Of a stretch of 61,703 bases of DNA, positions 52,863-60,924 are shown in pieces (positions within the stretch are counted from its first letter, which is position 1; every line of letters begins with the position of its first letter). The stretch comes from Ruminococcus sp. (GTDB lineage Bacteria > Bacillota > Clostridia > Oscillospirales > Ruminococcaceae), in assembly GCA_024403995.1 (NCBI GenBank), contig JAKSQT010000007.1, positions 1-61,703 on the forward strand. The letters are read 5' to 3'. The position numbers were made by a program, and so were the translations under genes. Below the pieces are notes generated by a model that had not been told where the DNA came from, did no database searches, and saw nothing but the letters and a program-made list of their open reading frames with translations.

Positions 52863-53939
52863 TTATAGGCGTTCAAGAGTTGCTTGAACCACCTTTTCTT
52901 TATCAAACACATCTTCCATATGCGTTCTTCCGACTATTCCCATAGATTTTCGTTCTTCATATGAAAGTGTTATAAACCGTTTTATAGCCTGATACAAGCT
53001 ATCAACATTTTGCTTTTCGGCAAGAAATCCACTCTTACCATCAATTACTGCTTCCTTGCATCCCGCAATATTACTCGTAATCAGCGGTCTACCAGATGCT
53101 GCACATTCCAGATTGGTATTTGCCATGCCCTCATGCCACGAGGGAAGTACGAAGCAATGACATTTCTCTATAAACGGACGCACATCTTCCTGATAGCCAT
53201 GATAGAAAAGCCAGCCTTCAGATTCATATTGCTTCATGATATCTGCATAGTCTTCCTCATATCCACCAAGTACATCCAGAACACAGTTGTCCCCATCAGC
53301 GCGTAGTTTTTTCATTGCAGCAAAAAGTTCTTCTATCCCTTTTTCTTGCATGACACGCCCGATAAATAGAAATCTGGTCGTATCACAATCCGTAGGATAT
53401 TCAAGTAGGGAATAATGTTCCAGATTCACACCTGCGCCGTTCAGCAGGCAAGCCTGCTCTTTGCGGATGATCTGTTCGTCAAGGAAAATCTGCATATTTT
53501 CAGAATTTTCAAAGAATACAGTTTTCGCTTTTTTGAGGCTGACCTTGTACATTGTAGTGACAAGTGTTCTGAGCATTCCTTTTTTCTGAAACGCTGTGCC
53601 AAGTCCCGTAATATTCGCAGCATATGGGATTTTCAAGCAACGGCAGGCAAATCCGCCATATACATTCGGCTTTATAGTGTATGTAATGACTAGATCAGGC
53701 TTTTCATCTTTCAAAAGCTTTTTGTAGCGCAAGAACAGCGAAAAATCCGTAACAGGATTCATTCCGCGCCGTTCCATTGGTGTGTCAACGAATTTGCATC
53801 CCAGTTCAACCAGCTTATCCACTAATTCACCATATGGCAGCGAAATGACAACCTGATTTTCTTTGAGCAGTTCTGCAATCAGCTCTTTACGAAACTGATA
53901 CAGTCCGAGGTCAAAATTAGTGAGTATCAGAATTTTCAT
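52863..53939 (-). CDS. Glycosyltransferase family 4, PglA-like
   Basis: 358 residues from the ATG at 53939, whose 5' end overlaps the acetyltransferase by 23 bp. Motifs: KILILTNFDLGLYQFRKELI, DLVITYTIKPNVYGGFACR, ITGLGTAFQKKG, FLFIGRVMQEKGIEELF and HCFVLPSWHEGMANTNLECAASGRP. This matches the PglA/CapM group, which adds the second sugar (often GalNAc) to an undecaprenyl-linked bacillosamine-type sugar. Its position right after PglC- and PglD-like genes supports that step. Confidence 0.9.
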   Translation of the reverse strand: MKILILTNFDLGLYQFRKELIAELLKENQVVISLPYGELVDKLVELGCKFVDTPMERRGMNPVTDFSLFLRYKKLLKDEKPDLVITYTIKPNVYGGFACRCLKIPYAANITGLGTAFQKKGMLRTLVTTMYKVSLKKAKTVFFENSENMQIFLDEQIIRKEQACLLNGAGVNLEHYSLLEYPTDCDTTRFLFIGRVMQEKGIEELFAAMKKLRADGDNCVLDVLGGYEEDYADIMKQYESEGWLFYHGYQEDVRPFIEKCHCFVLPSWHEGMANTNLECAASGRPLITSNIAGCKEAVIDGKSGFLAEKQNVDSLYQAIKRFITLSYEERKSMGIVGRTHMEDVFDKEKVVQATLERL

Positions 53940-54534
53940 GTTTTCTTGCAGGAACACCGAAATAGGTTCCGCTCTCCTCTATATTCCGAATGACAACAGC
54001 ACCTGCACCAATCATACAATTTTCGCTGATGTCCAGATTATTGCTGACTGCGGCACCAATGCCGATCCATGTACGGTTTCCGATATGAACCGTGCCTGCA
54101 ATATGTGCGCCTACCGATATATGAATGAAATCGCCAAGCACACAATCGTGGTCAACAGAAGCGCAGGTATTGATAATACATCCTTTTCCAATCACTGCAT
54201 CCGCATTGATCACAGCACCTGCCATAATGACAGTGCCGACAGAAATCTGTACGGTGTCTGCAATGACCGCAGAAGGATGTATCAAAACCGGAAATGTCCG
54301 ATGAGAAAACATCGTTTGAATGCGTTCACGAATCGCAACATTGCCGATGGCGACAAAAACATCGCCCTCGTAATTCTCCACATCCGCAGTCACACCACCA
54401 ACTCGATATGAACCGCAATGTGTCAGACTTTTGTTATCGTCAAAAAAGAGAATGCTGTCATAGCCGTTGAGCTTTGCAATGTCAGCAACTACTTTTCCGT
54501 GTCCGCTTGCACCAATAATCAATAACTGTTTCAC
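53917..54534 (-). CDS. Sugar O/N-acetyltransferase, PglD/NeuD-like
   Basis: 205 residues. An N-terminal nucleotide-sugar-binding fold (LLIIGASGHGKVVADIAKLNGY) precedes left-handed beta-helix repeats (SVGTVIMAGAVINADAVIGK, CASVDHDCVLGD, TVHIGNRTWIGIGAAVSNN) and ends YFGVPARK. The His in SVDHD is the conserved catalytic base of PglD. It would N-acetylate the 4-amino group of a UDP-sugar made by the aminotransferase two genes upstream. It overlaps the sugar transferase by 4 bp. Confidence 0.93.
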   Translation of the reverse strand: MKQLLIIGASGHGKVVADIAKLNGYDSILFFDDNKSLTHCGSYRVGGVTADVENYEGDVFVAIGNVAIRERIQTMFSHRTFPVLIHPSAVIADTVQISVGTVIMAGAVINADAVIGKGCIINTCASVDHDCVLGDFIHISVGAHIAGTVHIGNRTWIGIGAAVSNNLDISENCMIGAGAVVIRNIEESGTYFGVPARKHENSDTH

Positions 54535-55160
54535 AGCATAGCCTCTTTTGTCGTTTCTTCTGTTCCCATAAACTCTTCCATTGTTGCAGAGGATTCCGAA
54601 CTGATACCCTCTCGCTTAACAACAGCTTTGACTGTATCAATGATAATCTGAACGTCAGTCTTGAACGAGATATTACGCGTATACCAAACGTCCATCTTGA
54701 ATTTTTCTTCCCATGTGACAGCATTTCTGCCATGTGCCTGCGCATAACCTGTCAAACCGGGGCGAACATCATGCCTATGCTTTTGCTCCTCATTATAAAG
54801 CGGCAGATACTTTACCAGCAAAGGACGCGGTCCGATAATACTCATATCGCCTATCAAAATATTCGCAAGCTCTGGTAGCTCATCAAGTGAGGTGCTTCTG
54901 AGGAATCTGCCGTACTTATTCAATCTTACATCATCTGGCAGCAGATTGCCGTCTTTGTCCTTGCGATTATCCATTGTCCGAAATTTGATGAGCCTGAAAA
55001 TCTTCTCATTCTTTCCGGGACGCTGCTGGGTAAAGAACGGATTGCCGCGCATAAAGATTGTACCGAGAACGATCAGAATCAGCAGTAAGGGAGATAATAC
55101 GATCAACGCGCAGAGTGACAGCACAAAGCCCAGCACTCTCTTGATATATTTCGCGTACAA
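54531..55160 (-). CDS. Phosphoglycosyl transferase (PglC-like bacterial sugar transferase)
   Basis: 209 residues. One N-terminal membrane segment (about 8-35), then NPFFTQQRPGKNEKIF, RLIKFRTM, the catalytic Asp-Glu pair in STSLDELPELANIL, GDMSIIGPRPLL and RPGLTGYAQAHGRN. The short form, without extra N-terminal helices, is the PglC type. It starts the repeat unit by moving a phosphosugar to undecaprenyl phosphate. The tail (SSESSATMEEFMGTEETT) is not conserved in the family. Confidence 0.95.
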   Translation of the reverse strand: MYAKYIKRVLGFVLSLCALIVLSPLLLILIVLGTIFMRGNPFFTQQRPGKNEKIFRLIKFRTMDNRKDKDGNLLPDDVRLNKYGRFLRSTSLDELPELANILIGDMSIIGPRPLLVKYLPLYNEEQKHRHDVRPGLTGYAQAHGRNAVTWEEKFKMDVWYTRNISFKTDVQIIIDTVKAVVKREGISSESSATMEEFMGTEETTKEAML

Positions 55161-55172
55161 CGTACTCCCCCC

Positions 55173-56471
55173 TTATTCAAAGCATCTATGAATGATATCA
55201 ATAGTCACATTTTGTTCTGCCACTGTCATCTTATTATCAGACGGCAGACACAAACCGCGTCTGAAAATATCAGCACCGACATCCGTCATGGAGCCTGCAA
55301 TATATGCGTTGCTCTGACCTCTGCCGTTTCCGTTGGCAGTTACGAAGCCATGACTTCTGTAAATCGGCTGCATATGCATGGGTTTCCAAATCGGACGACC
55401 TTCTGCATTGAAAGCACTGAGAGCAGCCAAAATCTCTCCCGGACTGCTCTTGCCTGCTTCACTTTTCCAGAGTTCATCCAGTTCTCCACGGACAAACGGA
55501 GCCATCGCATCTTCATCAATCATCATGCAGGAAAGCCAGCAGTTCGGTTCGCTGTTCTCTGCATCAAACGGATTCATGGATACAGGCAAGTCTTTCAGTC
55601 CGTCCTTGTATCGCTCATAGATTGCTTTCTTCTGCGCGATATGTTCATCCAGATATGGTATCTGTCCACGGACAACACCTGCGATGATATTGCTCATACG
55701 ATAGTTGTAGCCGAGTTCCTCATGCTGATACCACGGAGCTGCCTCACGGCTCTGTGTAGACCATTTTCTGATTTTGTCTGCATCTGCTTTATCAGAACAC
55801 AGCAGCATACCGCCTGAACTTCCTGTGATGATCTTATTGCCATTGAACGAAACAACTGCATAATCGCCAAAAGTACCTGTCTGCTGTCCTTTATATGTAG
55901 CCCCCATACTTTCTGCGGCATCTTCAATAATGAGAGCACCATGCTTGTCAGCAATCTCCCTGATTTCGTCAATCTTTCCGGGCGTACCATACAGGTGGGC
56001 TACAACGATCAGTTTCACATCGGGATAAATCTCGAAAGCCTTTTCCAGAGCGATCGGATCCATATTCCATGTGTCACGCTCTGTATCAATAAACACGGGT
56101 TCGCCGCCCTCATAGGTAATCGGATTGACCGTGGCATCAAATGTCATATCCGAGGCAAAAACTTTGTGACCTTCCAGACTGCCGTGACTGACTTTCGGGA
56201 TACCGTAAAGCTTTTCTCCTGCAAGGCGAATTGCAAGGTGCAGCGCTGCGGTGCCACAGGACAATCCAATGGCATAATTGCAGCCAATGTAATCTGCGAC
56301 CTGCCGTTCGACTTCATTGATATTGGCTCCGACCGTGGACACCCAGTTTGTTCGGATTGCTTCGTCTACCCATTTCTGCTCATCACCGTGCATCGTAGGA
56401 GAAGCCAGCCAGATTTTGTGATCAAACGGCTTTATCCCATCAAAACGCTTATCTGAAAGATTCTGGTTCAT
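55173..56471 (-). CDS. DegT/DnrJ/EryC1/StrS aminotransferase (PglE-like)
   Basis: 432 residues, start after GGGGAG. PLP fold: IWLASPTMHGDEQKWVDEAI at the N-terminus, GLSCGTAALHLAIRLAG, VDTERDTWNMDP, IIEDAAESMGATYKGQQTGTFGD and the Schiff-base Lys in SFNGNKIITGSSGGML. It should make a 4-amino sugar nucleotide, the substrate for the PglD-like enzyme. The matching 4,6-dehydratase is not in this window. It is the promoter-proximal gene of the 21-gene operon. Confidence 0.94.
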   Translation of the reverse strand: MNQNLSDKRFDGIKPFDHKIWLASPTMHGDEQKWVDEAIRTNWVSTVGANINEVERQVADYIGCNYAIGLSCGTAALHLAIRLAGEKLYGIPKVSHGSLEGHKVFASDMTFDATVNPITYEGGEPVFIDTERDTWNMDPIALEKAFEIYPDVKLIVVAHLYGTPGKIDEIREIADKHGALIIEDAAESMGATYKGQQTGTFGDYAVVSFNGNKIITGSSGGMLLCSDKADADKIRKWSTQSREAAPWYQHEELGYNYRMSNIIAGVVRGQIPYLDEHIAQKKAIYERYKDGLKDLPVSMNPFDAENSEPNCWLSCMMIDEDAMAPFVRGELDELWKSEAGKSSPGEILAALSAFNAEGRPIWKPMHMQPIYRSHGFVTANGNGRGQSNAYIAGSMTDVGADIFRRGLCLPSDNKMTVAEQNVTIDIIHRCFE

Positions 56472-56545
56472 TCTATTTTACTCCCCTGTTTAATACTTCA
56501 TCAAAAATACTATTGATTAGACATTATATAAGCATTTACTATGAT

Positions 56546-56574
56546 ATTTTACCACAGACCACCGAATTAGTCAA
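56546..56574 (-). promoter_or_regulatory. SigA promoter of the polysaccharide operon
   Basis: Minus-strand TTGACT (56574-56569), 17-bp spacer, TAAAAT (56551-56546). A second AT-rich box (TATAAT, 56529-56524) lies closer to the gene. The leader is about 70 nt. Confidence 0.7.
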
Positions 56575-56701
56575 GCGAACAATCATCTCAAAAGACAGAT
56601 ACTCTATCATTTTGTGGCTACATACAAATACACACTATGATATATACAGTTCTATTATGCAGAATTGTGACGATTCAACAGTTATATACGGCCAAAATCA
56701 T

Positions 56702-56895
56702 TTATACACCCAGCCTCTTTACAGACTTGTAGAACCGTCCGCGCTTCATATTCATTTTCCGTATAGTTTCGACTGCTGTTTGTTCACCATTGCGCCATTT
56801 CTTGCATTCAGCACGGAATTTGGCTTCATCAAGCGGCATAGGCTTGCGGCCTTTGTACTTTCCGTTCTGTTTGATAATCGCTTTGCATTTTTTGC
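56702..56895 (-). pseudogene. Serine recombinase, C-terminal fragment
   Basis: About 60 residues read AIIKQNGKYKGRKPMPLDE..., then KWRNGEQTAVETIRKMNM and a final FYKSVKRLGV. This is the linker and helix-turn-helix end of resolvase/invertase family recombinases. There is no catalytic domain in frame; upstream in this frame only noise is read. The N-terminal part of what seems the same gene is at 57686-57841. Confidence 0.82.
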
Positions 56896-56918
56896 AATAA
56901 ATGCAACAGGTGAATAAA

Positions 56919-57566
56919 TCAAGTATTGTCGTCTGTTTTTTTCGGCAGCATTTCTTCAAACGCCCAGACAGATTTGCATTCCGGACAGTAATAAACGCTG
57001 TGTTTGTCAAAGTAATTGTTTGTAGGTTTTGCAAATCTTCCGAATTTAATATTGTTTTTGCACTTCGGACAAATATGCTCTGTTGTTTTTTCTTCTATAA
57101 ACTCCGCAGGGAATTTAAGTCCCCACATATCAATTTCTGATGCATCAGGAATCCGCACTCCGCCTTTTACGTACTTGCGGCAATTGGAAACATTCTCAGG
57201 GCATACATCGCCGATCCAGAATGTTTTGCAGCGATTGCAGCGATATACTTCTCTCTTTGTATAGCCTGTGACGGCATACATCAGCTTTTCCGCTCTGCAA
57301 TACGGACAGTCAATATCTGTGATTTTGCGATGATTCAATGCATCGTATTCTTCGATGCTGATTTCATAATCCGGTGAATCAAGATATTCATATTTAACGA
57401 CATCTTCTTCTTTATCAGATAAACCGATCATTTCTTTTTCCAAGCAGATTTCATCCATCCAGGTATGTTCCATTTCACCGCAAAGATAAAACGTGAATGT
57501 TTCGCCGTTATTTTTGATTGCTTTCATACGACGAATAGATCCTTCCCTGCAACGCGGACAGCGCAT
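56919..57566 (-). CDS. Cys-rich multi-zinc-ribbon protein, unknown function
   Basis: 215 residues from the ATG at 57566 (AAAGGAG with 7-nt spacing; an ATG two codons earlier is too close). CxxC pairs occur at CPRC near the start, CPYC and CNRC in the middle and CPKC and CPEC near the end, so two to three zinc ribbons are likely, each followed by aromatic residues (SVWAFEE, TFWIGD). The middle is acidic. I know no named family. It lies between two pieces of a serine recombinase, and a second copy of its 3' end lies at 57598-57697, so it came in by insertion or duplication. Confidence 0.7.
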   Translation of the reverse strand: MRCPRCREGSIRRMKAIKNNGETFTFYLCGEMEHTWMDEICLEKEMIGLSDKEEDVVKYEYLDSPDYEISIEEYDALNHRKITDIDCPYCRAEKLMYAVTGYTKREVYRCNRCKTFWIGDVCPENVSNCRKYVKGGVRIPDASEIDMWGLKFPAEFIEEKTTEHICPKCKNNIKFGRFAKPTNNYFDKHSVYYCPECKSVWAFEEMLPKKTDDNT

Positions 57567-57597
57567 AGTCATTCTCCTTTCAGGTTGTAGCAGTCGC

Positions 57598-57697
57598 TTA
57601 CATTTTCACTTTGATTCGTTTGTTTTTTTGGGGCAGCATTTCTTCAGCCGCCCAGACAGATTGGCATTCCGGACAGTAATAAACGCTATGTTTGCGG
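57598..57697 (-). pseudogene. Duplicated 3' end of the zinc-ribbon gene
   Basis: Reads KHSVYYCPECQSVWAAEEM then LPQKNKRIKVKM and a stop in frame, nearly the same as the end of the protein encoded at 56919-57566 (SVYYCPECKSVWAFEEMLP). DNA identity covers about 75 bp (57618-57694 against 56930-57006). It has no start codon and abuts the recombinase N-terminal fragment, sharing the bases CAAACA at the junction. Confidence 0.75.
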
Positions 57698-57841
57698 ACG
57701 GTTCATATTCTTGCCGCTGCACTTGTCAATGAATACTTTACTGATTTGAAAAGGAAATGAATCAAAGGACACGAGCTGACGTTCTTCATTCTGTTCGGCA
57801 GTTGACACTCTTGCATATCCAATATAAACCTTATTATCCAT
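57686..57841 (-). pseudogene. Serine recombinase, N-terminal fragment
   Basis: 51 residues from the ATG at 57841 (GGAGGT upstream): VYIGYARVSTAEQNEERQL holds the catalytic serine of resolvases, and VFIDKCSGKNMNRPQ matches the next conserved block. Then the frame runs into foreign sequence and stops. The family needs about 120 more residues for catalysis, so the gene is dead unless the pieces are rejoined. Confidence 0.85.
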
Positions 57842-57868
57842 AGTCAGACCTCCAATCTGTTCACTATA

Positions 57869-57897
57869 AGTATAGCACATATTTGCGAATGTGTAAA
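57869..57897 (-). promoter_or_regulatory. Promoter of the recombinase gene
   Basis: Minus-strand TTTACA (57897-57892), 17-bp spacer with TGc, TATACT (57874-57869). Still intact although the gene is broken. Confidence 0.7.
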
Positions 57898-57916
57898 TAG
57901 TGAAATGTAGACTTAT

Positions 57917-57941
57917 AACGAACAATATATGACTGTTCGTT
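57917..57941. promoter_or_regulatory. Inverted repeat, possible operator
   Basis: AACGAACA (57917-57924) and TGTTCGTT (57934-57941), 9 bp apart, lie upstream of the recombinase promoter and just before a plus-strand TATAAT (57947-57952). Spacing is too wide for a LexA box. Confidence 0.4.
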
Positions 57942-58040
57942 TAGGGTATAATCATATTGTTTTTTCTCTTTGTCATAGAGCGCGCTTGCCATGCCGACTT
58001 CCGCATTCCTTTTTATCGTTTCTCGATTCTATTCTAAGTC

Positions 58041-58078
58041 AAAAAAGCACCGCCTGAACAGCATTCAGGCGGTGCTTT
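58041..58078 (-). terminator. Terminator of the double-esterase gene
   Basis: A 15-bp perfect stem, AAAGCACCGCCTGAA with its complement, and a 5-nt loop, followed on the minus strand by six T. Confidence 0.88.
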
Positions 58079-58094
58079 GGTTTTCATGATTCCA

Positions 58095-60440
58095 TTATGC
58101 TTGGAATACAAACTGTAAGAAATTATAGAGGTGTGTACGAATGGAGTCATCACCGTGATGACCGTTCTGAACGACCTGCCAGATGTTCGGTACACCGTTT
58201 TTGTCGAAGTTGTTGTGATAACCCTCCGGAATGCTGGTGCCGACGACATCGTCAGCGGTGCCTGCGGTGATGTAGACCAGCGACGGAGATGCTTCCTCGC
58301 TGCTCCACTTGAAGCTGCCGGATACACCGGGTGCAGGACAAGCGGCACCTACATAACCGAACTTATCCGCATACTTCATGCCGATCTGGAGCGATTCTCT
58401 GCCGCCCATGGAGAAGCCTGTAACAGCAGTATTTTCTCTGCCTGTTGCGACACTGTATTTGCTCTCGATATGCGGCATCAGGCTGTCAACGATATCATCC
58501 ACGAATGCATCATATGCAGCATTGCTCTGGTTATCCATACCGGTCGGACCGTTCATTGTTGCACTGGTAAAGACGAGCGGGCTGACAACGATCATTTCCA
58601 CAGCCTTGCCCTGACTGATCAGGTTGCCGACCAGTTCTTTGGTTTTCATAGCTTCATTGTTGTTGCCGTTGGTCATCAGTCTGTCTTCGTCCTCGTAGTA
58701 ACCGTGCAGGATATAGACAACAGGGTATTCTTTGCTCGGATCATAGTTTGCAGGGAGCAGGATGTTATACGGCTTATCTTTGTTCGCTGCCTTGGATCTG
58801 TAATATTCCTTCTTGAGCGTACCATACTGTGTGCCGCCGTTCGTATTCAGAATGCTGTAGTCCAGATCTTTGAGGGCGGACTTGCAGACAGGTGTGTATT
58901 CGGAAATGGTGCGCATCTCTGCTTTTGGCGGAGTAACAGGTTCAGGGAATGCTGTGGTCTTGCCAAGCAGATACTGAACAAACCATTCGATATCGGTTTT
59001 GTCAACCGTACCGCTGTAATCAACGTCTGCCATTTTTTTCTGCGTATTGTTGGCGAAAGAGTTCATCATGCCGTTCTTTGCAAGGGTGAGGTCAGTCACA
59101 TTGATCACGCCGTTGCCGTCCACATCGCCCAGCTTGTAATTTGCAGGCTGTGCTACGCCTTCGGATTTTTTAATGACGATCTCATCCACATAGAAATCAC
59201 AGGTATCTGAAGCCGTTTCGATGTACAAAATCGGACTGGAACCGTCCTTGACCGTGTATTTGGATGCGGAGATCGTTGTCCATGTGCCTGAGCTGACGCT
59301 CTTTTCGGCAAACGTATCATATTCATCGCCGCTGCCGGTACTGTACTGTACCGTCATTTTGAAATCAACAGCGGAGCCGGTGGTCTGCTTGACCTTTGCG
59401 GAAACGTCGATAACCGTGCCAGCAGGGCAAATGCTGCTGATGTCATACGCAATGCCGTTCCATTCTGCGGTACGGCCTGTGACTGCCGCGGACTGGCTGC
59501 CGCTTGCAGACTGGTTTTTCGTAGCAGCGACCGTTGCGGAACGTCCGTCCCAGCCGCCAAGTCCGCTTTCAAAGTCGGAATACAGCAGCGCATCGCCGGA
59601 ATACGGATCGTCTTTCGGTGTATCGTCGTCATCCGGTTCATCTGTATTGCCGGGATTTGCACCGCCGAGATAGTCCTCGATCGTGCTTGCCCAGAACTTA
59701 CCCATTTTTTCATAACCCTTGCCGCTCGGATGGAGATTGTCAGAACCGATGTCGTTCATTCCGTCCAGACAGCCGTGAATGTCTGCAAACTGAACGTGCT
59801 TGCCTGCCTTGCTGTAACCCGATGCGACCGACTGGACCGTGCTGTTATAGTTGGCAACTTTTTGTGCATTGCCGCCGTACATTGTAAATTCGGGAATCGA
59901 GCCGATGAAGATCATACCGTCAGACGGCATATCTGCCAGCATATAGTCAAGGAGATCGTGCAGATGGCTGGAGCAGTCACTCATAGAACGGTTGGCTGTC
60001 ATGTCGTTGGTGCCAATGATGAGAAGGATGATGTCAGGTGAATACTTTTGGATCGCATTGTTATTTTTCAGTTCGTTGTACAGGCTGCCCTTATTGCCCT
60101 GTGATTTGCCCCAGTCGGGAACTTCTTTGATCTGATAGCCGCTGAAGCCTGCATGGTCGCTGTCGTACTGAACACTCTGTCCGTTGTAATTGAACGAAGC
60201 GTTCATATCTCTGTTCGGACCGACCATATCGAAGGAGATCCCCTTCTGCTTCAACGCATAGTCGAGATACTTACGGTAGCCGCCTGTTTCACCATCGCCG
60301 TTGGTGATGGAATCACCCACAGGCATGATCTTGATTTGGCTTGCCGCTTCTGCAACCTGTGTCGGCTTGGTAAATGCTGATGAAAACAGCGTAGTCGCCG
60401 TCAGAACAGCAGCCGACAGGATCGAGAGCATTTTTTTCAT
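58095..60440 (-). CDS. Secreted bifunctional esterase: SGNH (CE3-like) - CBM - dockerin - CE1
   Basis: 781 residues from the ATG at 60440 (AGGAGG upstream), signal peptide to about 34. Residues 36-258 are an SGNH esterase: GDSITNG with S44, GTND with N145, and D234/H237 in SDNLHPS, like CE3 acetyl xylan esterases. An acidic linker (PDDDDTPKDD) leads to a CBM22-like beta module (about 288-425). An internal dockerin follows (438-493; DVDGNGVINVTD and DVDYSGTVDKTD). The C-terminal domain (about 510-781) is a CE1/feruloyl esterase-like hydrolase with nucleophile S677 in GFSMGG, Asp near 730 and H761/762. It should strip acetyl and feruloyl groups from xylan while attached to the cellulosome. Confidence 0.93.
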   Translation of the reverse strand: MKKMLSILSAAVLTATTLFSSAFTKPTQVAEAASQIKIMPVGDSITNGDGETGGYRKYLDYALKQKGISFDMVGPNRDMNASFNYNGQSVQYDSDHAGFSGYQIKEVPDWGKSQGNKGSLYNELKNNNAIQKYSPDIILLIIGTNDMTANRSMSDCSSHLHDLLDYMLADMPSDGMIFIGSIPEFTMYGGNAQKVANYNSTVQSVASGYSKAGKHVQFADIHGCLDGMNDIGSDNLHPSGKGYEKMGKFWASTIEDYLGGANPGNTDEPDDDDTPKDDPYSGDALLYSDFESGLGGWDGRSATVAATKNQSASGSQSAAVTGRTAEWNGIAYDISSICPAGTVIDVSAKVKQTTGSAVDFKMTVQYSTGSGDEYDTFAEKSVSSGTWTTISASKYTVKDGSSPILYIETASDTCDFYVDEIVIKKSEGVAQPANYKLGDVDGNGVINVTDLTLAKNGMMNSFANNTQKKMADVDYSGTVDKTDIEWFVQYLLGKTTAFPEPVTPPKAEMRTISEYTPVCKSALKDLDYSILNTNGGTQYGTLKKEYYRSKAANKDKPYNILLPANYDPSKEYPVVYILHGYYEDEDRLMTNGNNNEAMKTKELVGNLISQGKAVEMIVVSPLVFTSATMNGPTGMDNQSNAAYDAFVDDIVDSLMPHIESKYSVATGRENTAVTGFSMGGRESLQIGMKYADKFGYVGAACPAPGVSGSFKWSSEEASPSLVYITAGTADDVVGTSIPEGYHNNFDKNGVPNIWQVVQNGHHGDDSIRTHLYNFLQFVFQA

Positions 60441-60495
60441 AACCTTTTTCCTCCTATATTTCATCTTATTTCGCAGCACATAGTGCGCTGTTTCC

Positions 60496-60524
60496 AGTAT
60501 ATAAAGATTTATAAGAAATGTCAA
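60496..60524 (-). promoter_or_regulatory. SigA promoter of the double-esterase gene
   Basis: Minus-strand TTGACA (60524-60519), 17-bp spacer, TATACT (60501-60496). Confidence 0.8.
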
Positions 60525-60643
60525 GCAAAATTTGACGAATTTCCTAATGTTCTTTCCATTTGTTGCGATTTTTTCCACTTTTCTACGGTCAGTACACAAA
60601 ATCTAATGATATGCACACACTGCATATTGAATCATAGAGACAC

Positions 60644-60683
60644 AAATACGCGGAACGTCTTTGGATGGACGTTCCGCGTATTT
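60644..60683. terminator. Orphan 16-bp hairpin between divergent promoters
   Basis: AAATACGCGGAACGTC (60644-60659) pairs perfectly with 60668-60683. No gene ends here, so it either terminates a small RNA or blocks cross-transcription. Confidence 0.5.
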
Positions 60684-60821
60684 TATATTCGATTGACGAT
60701 TACAGATCGTATCGTATGCACTCATTGTCGTCTGACGGAGGACTTGCATTCTTGGAGCCTATCATTCGTTTTTTTACGAATATAAGGCAGATGCAAAGTC
60801 AATCTTTTTGTTAGAAATATC

Positions 60822-60850
60822 TTGAAATATGCCGAAATATGTGTTATAAT
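60822..60850 (+). promoter_or_regulatory. SigA promoter of the secreted protein gene
   Basis: TTGAAA (60822-60827), 17-bp spacer ending in TGt, TATAAT (60845-60850). Confidence 0.75.
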
Positions 60851-60924
60851 AGTATGGCAAATCAGAATGCGCTGTACTCTTGCATTCGATTGACTCAAAT
60901 CAAAAAGAAAAGAGAGGTTTGAAA

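Larger units (their letters stand above)
60441..60924. other. Divergent intergenic region
   Basis: 484 bp without a gene. It holds the esterase promoter (60496-60524, minus), an orphan 16-bp hairpin (60644-60683) and the promoter of the next gene (60822-60850, plus). I see no other structure. Confidence 0.6.

Noticed and set aside
57917-57941. LexA (SOS) box
   Set aside because: The half-sites resemble CGAAC/GTTCG, but they are 11 bp apart instead of 4.
58131-59210. 359-codon plus-strand frame opposite the esterase gene
   Set aside because: No ribosome site and no domain; the minus-strand product has dockerin and catalytic motifs across the same bases.
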